A stretch of DNA of 64,000 bases from Aequorivita soesokkakensis (GTDB taxonomy: Bacteria; Bacteroidota; Bacteroidia; Flavobacteriales; Flavobacteriaceae), in assembly GCF_001641085.1 (NCBI RefSeq), contig NZ_LXIE01000023.1, positions 124,001-188,000 on the forward strand, in the 5' to 3' direction. Each line of letters opens with the position of its first letter. Position 1 is the first letter of the stretch. Both the position numbers and the translations under genes were made by a program. The notes beneath the pieces were generated by a model, which did no database searches, had not been told where the DNA came from, and saw nothing but the letters and a program-made list of their open reading frames with translations. Positions 58,568 through 64,000 of this stretch are shown one piece after another.

Positions 58568-59131
58568 ATGTTTCAATTGGGTAAAACTATAGTTTCCGAA
58601 GATTTAATCGAAAAAGATTTTGTGTGCAACCTCAACGCATGCAAGGGTGCATGCTGTATTGAAGGTGAGGCGGGAGCCCCTATAACCGAAGAGGAAGTGG
58701 AGATTTTAAAAGAAATCTACCCAAAAGTGAAACCCTTTCTTAGACCTGAAGGAATAGTGGCAATTGAAAAACAGGGCACTTACATTAAGACGGATCTTGA
58801 CGAATTGGAAACCCCACTTGTTGACGGAAAGGAATGTGCCTACGTTACTTTTACTGACAGAGGTATAGCCAGTTGTGGTATTGAAGACGCATTCAATGCG
58901 GGCGCGATTGATTTCAGAAAACCTATATCTTGCCATTTATATCCTGTTCGCGTGCAGGATTACAGTGAATTTGCTGCAGTAAATTACCACCGTTGGCCCA
59001 TTTGTGACGATGCCTGTACTTTAGGAAAAGAACTAAAAGTGCCGGTTTATAAATTTGTGAAAACTGCCCTTATTCGCAAATTTGGTGAAAACTGGTATGC
59101 CGAGCTTGAAAAAGTAGCCTCGGAAATGTAA
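58568..59131 (+). CDS. DUF3109 Cys-rich protein
   Basis: The 187-residue product has an N-terminal Cys cluster C-x4-C-x3-CC (VCNLNACKGACCIEGEAGAP, ~20-30) and further Cys in KECAYV, IASCGI, PISCHLYPVRV and PICDDACTLG. Such a set probably holds an iron-sulfur or zinc centre, by analogy to YkgJ-type proteins. The role is unknown. The ATG is four bases from the -7 promoter box; the next in-frame ATG would remove the Cys cluster, so this start stands. Confidence 0.88.
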   Translation: MFQLGKTIVSEDLIEKDFVCNLNACKGACCIEGEAGAPITEEEVEILKEIYPKVKPFLRPEGIVAIEKQGTYIKTDLDELETPLVDGKECAYVTFTDRGIASCGIEDAFNAGAIDFRKPISCHLYPVRVQDYSEFAAVNYHRWPICDDACTLGKELKVPVYKFVKTALIRKFGENWYAELEKVASEM

Positions 59132-59223
59132 TGCTTCATCATATCTTCTTTTAATTTTCAGGTATAATTTTTTGATATTGACTATATTAGTGTTCAATAT
59201 TCAACAAACTAAATTTTTAAATT

Positions 59224-59826
59224 ATGAAAAAGTATGTATTGGCCTTATTTGTTTTTTCGGCTTTGGTAAGCTGTAAAGACAATCCCGTGAGTAAAAAAAT
59301 AAAGGAAACAAAAGACGCCGTTTCAAATTCAACAAATGCGGTGCAGGAAATGAACAAAATGCAGGACGATATAAAGGAACTGCAAGAAACCACACCACTC
59401 ACCAACGAAGAATTAAAGTCTTGGCTGCCCGAGGAAGTTGAAGGTATGAAGCGTATAAGCTATAAAGCTGGCCAAGCGGGAATGATGAATATCTCTTCTA
59501 TTGAAGCTTCTTATGCAAACGAAGACAAGTCAAAAAGATTTACAATTAATATTATTGATGGCGCAGGACAAGTGGGCGCAGCAGCTACGGCTGGTTTGAG
59601 AATGGTAATGTCACAGGATTTTGAGGAAGAAGATGAGAACGGCTCCCGCAAGACAGTTACCAAGAACGGGAAAAAAGCTATTGAGGAATATCGATCCGGT
59701 AATAATAACAGTAAAATCCAGCTAATGGAAGGAAACCGTTTCTATCTTGAAGCCAACGGAAAAAACATGGATCTTGATGAAACTTGGGATGCAATTGATG
59801 AATTAGATTTGGAAAAGTTAGGATAA
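59224..59826 (+). CDS. Lipoprotein, function unknown
   Basis: The 200-residue product has a lipobox signal (YVLALFVFSALVSCKDNP). The mature part begins with a helical segment (~25-60, SKKIKETKDAVSNSTNAV...), then a mixed domain containing LKSWLPEEVEGMKRISYKAG and ASYANEDKSKRFTINIIDGA, and ends DLDETWDAIDELDLEKLG. I do not recognise a characterised family. It ends in a strong terminator. Confidence 0.78.
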   Translation: MKKYVLALFVFSALVSCKDNPVSKKIKETKDAVSNSTNAVQEMNKMQDDIKELQETTPLTNEELKSWLPEEVEGMKRISYKAGQAGMMNISSIEASYANEDKSKRFTINIIDGAGQVGAAATAGLRMVMSQDFEEEDENGSRKTVTKNGKKAIEEYRSGNNNSKIQLMEGNRFYLEANGKNMDLDETWDAIDELDLEKLG

Positions 59827-59849
59827 ACACTCCTTTAAAATTATCTTTT

Positions 59850-59883
59850 AAAGCCCAAAACGCCAGTGTTTTCGGCTTTTTTC
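59850..59883 (+). terminator. Terminator after the lipoprotein gene
   Basis: AAAGCC-c-AAAAC...GTTTT-c-GGCTTT is a two-part stem, followed by TTTTTT. Confidence 0.75.
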
Positions 59884-60037
59884 ATTTGTGTTACATATGT
59901 TATAGATTTTGATACAATGCTTATATCACTTCGCGAATACGTGCCTTAAGTTTGCCTTAGATTATTAACTCACTTATTAGCAAAACTCCTCCAATTATAA
60001 AGTGAAATAAACAAGTATTAATTAAAAACATGTAATC

Positions 60038-61774
60038 ATGAAAAACGTAATTACCTTTTTAATGTGCTCACTTTGTATAATCACAGGGATTGCACAATCA
60101 GATTTAAGCGGGAACACAACTATTGTTCCTGAAAGAACACCCGAACTTGAAGCCTTGTACCAAGAGGCAAAAGCTCTTGAACAGAACGGAACCGCGGCAG
60201 AAATTAACGCAAACCGACTTGCCATCAAAAACGCTTGGCAAGACATTGACCCTAATGTAGCTACGCTCTACAAACCTATTGTTACCAATAAATTGCCGGA
60301 AACGGTTGAAAACCTTCCCATAAATGGAGTCTATACTCCTTCTGAAATATTGGTGCGAGACGGAGCGCCAGATTATCCGGAAGATTGGGATACAGACCGA
60401 CTTTTAAGAGATGATTATATTGATGCCGTAGATATGGATGTTACCCTTGATGGTGATATTTATATTGGAGTGTATGAAAACATCATTGACTTTGGAGGAA
60501 CATTTGATTCTATCTTTTTATACAGATCAGTAGATGCAGGTGTTACATTTCAAGAATGGCAGAAAGTTGGAGTAACCGCACCGATGCGCAAAATGCAAAT
60601 AATGTCCATGGATGGGGATGGCGACGATTATTTACTTGCTTATCTAGTAACCGATTCAGAAAATTTTCAGGCTTGGCGTTGGAATATGGCTACAGGTGCT
60701 TTTGATGCCCAAGTTATAGCTTCCAGTGTTACAGATTTTGGTGTGGATCGTAATTATCCTGTGAGTACCGCTTCACAGCGCAGTTTTGCAACCTATGAAA
60801 AAACAACTAGTTGTACCGAAGTACATTCTGCCAGAAGCACCTCAGGCAGTTATGGTTTTGATTGGATTGATGAAGTAACCCTAGGCCTTTGCGGTCAGCA
60901 AGTTGAATTTACCTATGGATTAAATGGTGGATGTTATACAACGTTTACTGGAGCATCTTCGGGAAGCTTATACGCAGCAGCAAATTCAAATTATAATGAT
61001 CCTGCATCGTGGAGTTCCAACGAAACTGTTGCGCCTGGAGCATCAACAGAATCATTAAACCCTACAATTAGGGCTGCACGTAAAGATTTTGCAACTGACG
61101 AGGTATTGATAATTACATCTTCCCGCACTGCTGGAAGCTCAGATTCCTATATTGGCCAAGGGTATCGAAGAGAAAGTGGCGCTGCCTTCGCACCAATATC
61201 ATATATAGGTGCAGGTTCAGATGCCAACATTGCACATATTGATACATGGATGCGAAAAATAAACAATAATGAGGTTATCGAAACAGCTTACGTTCGCGAT
61301 GATATTGATGATTCGGAAAATGACCTAAACCGTTCTTTTCAATATGATGGTACTGGATTTGGTCCTTTTGAAGGAGTGGGTGACACAGGACTGAATGTAT
61401 TCGATGGTTTTGCTTCAGCTATTGCTGAAACAAATGATGAGTTGCCTTGTATGGCTTTTGCAGGAACCAGTGGCGGGGGCTCTTTTGGCTATGGATTGTA
61501 TTTTGATGCCAAGGCAGTAATCCTTGGAAACCAAGAAAACAGCTTTGAAGGCTTCACTTTTTATCCAAATCCAACCCGTGAAACCTTAAACCTTTCAGCA
61601 AATAATACAATTGAGAATGTTGCAATTTATTCATTGCTGGGCCAAAAAGTTATGGAAACTTCCATCAACCAAAATAAAGGCTCAATAAATGTTGCGAGCC
61701 TTTCTCCGGGGGTTTATCTATTGAAATTAGCCGTAAATGGCCAATCGGCCACATACAAATTCATTAAACAATAA
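60038..61774 (+). CDS. T9SS-exported protein with propeller-like repeats
   Basis: The 578-residue product has a signal peptide (MKNVITFLMCSLCIITGIAQ), a helical N-terminal part (~25-90) and a long region of exo-alpha-sialidase/BNR-like beta segments (FLYRSVDAGVTFQEWQKVGV, QAWRWNMATGAFDAQVIAS). A T9SS type A domain closes it (~505-578, FTFYPNPTRETLNL, VAIYSLLGQKVMET, GVYLLKLAV, YKFIKQ). A secreted surface protein is expected; its ligand or enzyme activity is unknown. Confidence 0.87.
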   Translation: MKNVITFLMCSLCIITGIAQSDLSGNTTIVPERTPELEALYQEAKALEQNGTAAEINANRLAIKNAWQDIDPNVATLYKPIVTNKLPETVENLPINGVYTPSEILVRDGAPDYPEDWDTDRLLRDDYIDAVDMDVTLDGDIYIGVYENIIDFGGTFDSIFLYRSVDAGVTFQEWQKVGVTAPMRKMQIMSMDGDGDDYLLAYLVTDSENFQAWRWNMATGAFDAQVIASSVTDFGVDRNYPVSTASQRSFATYEKTTSCTEVHSARSTSGSYGFDWIDEVTLGLCGQQVEFTYGLNGGCYTTFTGASSGSLYAAANSNYNDPASWSSNETVAPGASTESLNPTIRAARKDFATDEVLIITSSRTAGSSDSYIGQGYRRESGAAFAPISYIGAGSDANIAHIDTWMRKINNNEVIETAYVRDDIDDSENDLNRSFQYDGTGFGPFEGVGDTGLNVFDGFASAIAETNDELPCMAFAGTSGGGSFGYGLYFDAKAVILGNQENSFEGFTFYPNPTRETLNLSANNTIENVAIYSLLGQKVMETSINQNKGSINVASLSPGVYLLKLAVNGQSATYKFIKQ

Positions 61775-61801
61775 GAGGAGATTGTTTGATGTTGAAAAGA
61801 G

Positions 61802-61832
61802 GGGAGTTGCTTTAAAGCGGCTCCCTTTTTTT
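61802..61832 (+). terminator. Terminator after the T9SS protein gene
   Basis: GGGAGTTGC-tttaaa-GCGGCTCCC is a 9-bp stem with two G-U pairs, followed by seven T. Confidence 0.85.
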
Positions 61833-61942
61833 ATTAAAAAATTTAGTGATAAAACATATTGAAAAGTAAAAATTGCGGCTTTGTTTTTGATAAATTTCTA
61901 TAAAAACCAATAGCAGTCACGTCATTTGTTTATATTTACGGC

Positions 61943-63724
61943 ATGCGCAATTTTCTTTTCATTTTATTCTTTTTTGTAGTTACTGCGGGCTTTTCGCAAA
62001 GCGATGCTTTGGCCAAAAACTATTTTGAACAGGGCCAGTTTGAAAAAGCCTTGCGCATTTATGAAAAACTGAGTAAAGAAAGTCCATATAGACTGGATTA
62101 CTTCTTAGGAATGGTGGAAAGCAACCAACAACTTGAAAATTTCACCGAAGCCGAAACGCTTTTAAAAAATAAATTGGCAGATGGGCGCAATTTCCCCCAA
62201 CTTTATGTGGAACTGGGCTATAATTATTCACTTCAAAACCAAACGGAACTCGCCACCACCAATTTCAATAAAGCCATATCGGCAATTGATGTAAATCCAA
62301 ATTTTGCATACAATATTGGCAATACTTTTGAAAAATACAGCCTCTTAGACGAAGCCGTAATAGCTTATGAAAAAGCAATGGCACTCAGCGATAAAATAGA
62401 TTTTAACATGCAACTTGCGCAGATTTACGGCGAGCAAGGAAAATTGGAGAAAATGTTTGACAGCTACCTCGGGCTGGTAGAAAAAAATGTTGCTTTCAAG
62501 GGCACGGCACAGCGTTATTTCAGTCTTTACACTACTGAAGATCCAAACAATGAAGCCAATTTACTTCTTAAAAAAACCTTGTTGCAACGTTCCCAGCAAA
62601 ATCCGGATGTGCTTTATAACGAATTGCTGAGTTGGTTATTTATTCAGCAAAAGGAATACAAAAAAGCATTTACACAGGAAAAAGCAATCTACAAGCGAAT
62701 TGGCGAAGATCTTGGTGGTATAACGGACCTGGCCTATATTGCTATTGCTGATGAAGATTACGAAACAGGAAGGGAAATAGTAAATTACATTATTGAAAAT
62801 TCCTTTACACCACAAAACAAACTGCAGGGCAATCAAATTTTGATGAAGACGGAGGTGAAAACTGCCAAACCTAAAGAATATACTGAAGTTGAAAAAAAGT
62901 TTGAAAAGCTGCTCGATGAGTTTGGCCGAAACCGTGAAACATATTTGCTTCAGATTGACTACAACCACTTTTTGGCTTTTCAAAACAACAAAAAAGAACT
63001 GGCTATTGAAAACCTGAAAACATTAGCAAAAAAAGATTTAACCGTCTATCAAGAGGCTCGGGTAAAAATGGAGCTGGCAGATATTTTGGTTTTTGATGAA
63101 AAATTCAACGAAGCTTTAATTTATTATTCCCAAATACAGAAAAAAGTGCAGAGCGATGTACTTGCGCAGGAAGCCCGTTTTAAAGTGGCACGCACCAGCT
63201 ATTTTAAAGGCGATTTTGAATGGGCACAGGTGCAACTTGACGTACTTAAAAAATCTACTTCACAACTGATGGCGAATGATGCCATGCAGCTCAGTTTGCT
63301 TATTCGCGATAATTCCTTGGAAGATTCCACCCAAACTGCTTTAAAGAAATATGCGCGTGCTGATCTTTTGGAATTTCAGGACAAACACGCAGATGCTATC
63401 GTTATTTTAGAAGATATTTTAACCAATAACAAAGGCGAAAAGATAGAGGATGAAGCTCTTTTAAAGCAAGGAGAGATTTATGAAAAGAAAGGTGAATACG
63501 AAAAAGCCGAAGCCAATTACCTTAAAATAATAGAGTTTTACAACGAAGATATTTTAGCCGACGACGCCCATTACCGCTTGGCAAAAATTTACGAAGAAAA
63601 GCTAAACCAGCCCGATAAAGCAAAGTCACAATACGAAGCGATCATTTTCAACTTTGCGGACAGTATTTATTTTGTGGATGCACGGAAAAAGTATCGTGCT
63701 TTGCGGGGGGATGCTATAAATTAA
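61943..63724 (+). CDS. Exported TPR-repeat protein
   Basis: The 593-residue product has a signal peptide (MRNFLFILFFFVVTAGFSQ) followed by about twelve TPR-like helix pairs (KNYFEQGQFEKALRIYEKLS, YNIGNTFEKYSLLDEAVIAY, ALIYYSQIQKKVQSDVLAQE, EKKGEYEKAEANYLKIIEFY). Such periplasmic TPR solenoids serve as scaffolds for envelope complexes; the partner here is unknown. A TATATTTAC -7-like word lies 11 bp upstream of the ATG. Confidence 0.88.
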   Translation: MRNFLFILFFFVVTAGFSQSDALAKNYFEQGQFEKALRIYEKLSKESPYRLDYFLGMVESNQQLENFTEAETLLKNKLADGRNFPQLYVELGYNYSLQNQTELATTNFNKAISAIDVNPNFAYNIGNTFEKYSLLDEAVIAYEKAMALSDKIDFNMQLAQIYGEQGKLEKMFDSYLGLVEKNVAFKGTAQRYFSLYTTEDPNNEANLLLKKTLLQRSQQNPDVLYNELLSWLFIQQKEYKKAFTQEKAIYKRIGEDLGGITDLAYIAIADEDYETGREIVNYIIENSFTPQNKLQGNQILMKTEVKTAKPKEYTEVEKKFEKLLDEFGRNRETYLLQIDYNHFLAFQNNKKELAIENLKTLAKKDLTVYQEARVKMELADILVFDEKFNEALIYYSQIQKKVQSDVLAQEARFKVARTSYFKGDFEWAQVQLDVLKKSTSQLMANDAMQLSLLIRDNSLEDSTQTALKKYARADLLEFQDKHADAIVILEDILTNNKGEKIEDEALLKQGEIYEKKGEYEKAEANYLKIIEFYNEDILADDAHYRLAKIYEEKLNQPDKAKSQYEAIIFNFADSIYFVDARKKYRALRGDAIN

Positions 63725-63754
63725 AAAAAAGCACCAAACCTAAGAAGCACCAAA

Positions 63755-63833
63755 TTTCAAATACCAAATTCCAAATCGGAATACAAATTTGGATTAAATG
63801 ATTTTGGAATTTGGTACTTGAAAATTGGAATTT
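63755..63833. repeat. Dispersed TTTGGAATTTGG-type repeat
   Basis: Inverted sets of 'caaatttcaaataccaaattcc' and 'ttggaatttggtacttg' lie between the TPR gene and the DUF4286 gene. Confidence 0.65.
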
Positions 63834-63841
63834 AAAAAAAC

Positions 63842-64000
63842 ATGTACATCTACAACGTAACCATAAACATAGAAGAAACCATCCACGACCGCTGGCTTGA
63901 GTGGATGAAAACCGAACACATTCCCGCCATGCTCGCCACTGGAAAATTCAGCAAGGCTTTGATGACACGTGTAGTTATAAAGGAAGAAATGGGCGGAATT
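63842..64000 (+). CDS. DUF4286 family protein, N-terminal part (cut by window end)
   Basis: 53 codons are visible: MYIYNVTINIEETIHDRWLE, WMKTEHIPAMLATGKFSKAL, then MTRVVIKEEMGGI. The pattern matches DUF4286, small (~100-residue) cytosolic proteins with a dimeric alpha-beta barrel-like fold and unknown function, common in Bacteroidetes. The frame is open to the window edge. Confidence 0.85.
   Translation, partial: MYIYNVTINIEETIHDRWLEWMKTEHIPAMLATGKFSKALMTRVVIKEEMGGI

Overview
The window comes from a low-GC chromosome of the phylum Bacteroidetes, most likely a member of Flavobacteriaceae. The evidence is internal. At least ten promoters carry the Bacteroidetes -7 box TAnnTTTG. Three secreted proteins end in type IX secretion (T9SS type A) sorting domains. 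There are paired FeoB-associated Cys-rich microproteins, and the SdiA-regulated, HTTM and DUF4286 families typical of the group. The genus cannot be fixed from the sequence alone. No rRNA, CRISPR array, prophage or complete insertion sequence is visible. Genes are dense and mostly housekeeping.

Layout. 1-9.9 kb: the end of mfd, a membrane-anchored XRE regulator, yraN, an S66 carboxypeptidase, metG, an unrecognised exported protein, tex and an EamA transporter. 10-13.4 kb: a membrane-free slipin-like protein, a patch of broken tRNA relics, intact tRNA-Asp and tRNA-Tyr, a TPR protein and two tiny genes of 26 and 38 codons that each have their own terminator. 13.4-24.3 kb: recQ, a short ssb, TMEM175-like, CBS, M28 peptidase, two SDR-type proteins (one resembling L-threonine dehydrogenase) and an M13 peptidase. 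24.4-28.9 kb: a T9SS protein, an SdiA-regulated protein, tRNA-Arg with tandem copies of its 3' end beside it, topoisomerase IB and tRNA-Asn. 29-34 kb: an ECF sigma factor with a TPR anti-sigma candidate, rseP and a T9SS-exported M1 aminopeptidase.

34.2-40.8 kb is a metal-handling region: a Sco1 copper chaperone, feoA, feoB, two duplicated Cys-rich microproteins, and an mntR-like regulator transcribed with an NRAMP transporter fused to a UspA domain. 40.9-48.4 kb: a TerB/DnaJ protein, bacilliredoxin, plsC, an HD hydrolase, a PA0069-type radical SAM protein, an Xaa-Pro dipeptidyl-peptidase and an enoyl-CoA hydratase. 48.4-54.5 kb is a minus-strand translation and nucleotide block: serS, HTTM, ribF, pth, rplY and prs, in which ribF starts with TTG and the HTTM gene with an overlapping GTG. 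54.6-64 kb: tRNA-Leu, a HupE/UreJ-like protein, dCMP deaminase, an S41 protease, MarC, DUF3109, a lipoprotein, a third T9SS protein, a TPR protein and the start of a DUF4286 gene.

The less ordinary material is in small elements between and inside genes: a REP-like palindrome translated in frame inside metG, tRNA relics and tRNA-tail arrays, microgenes, promoters lying almost on the start codon, and several dispersed palindrome or AT-rich repeat families.
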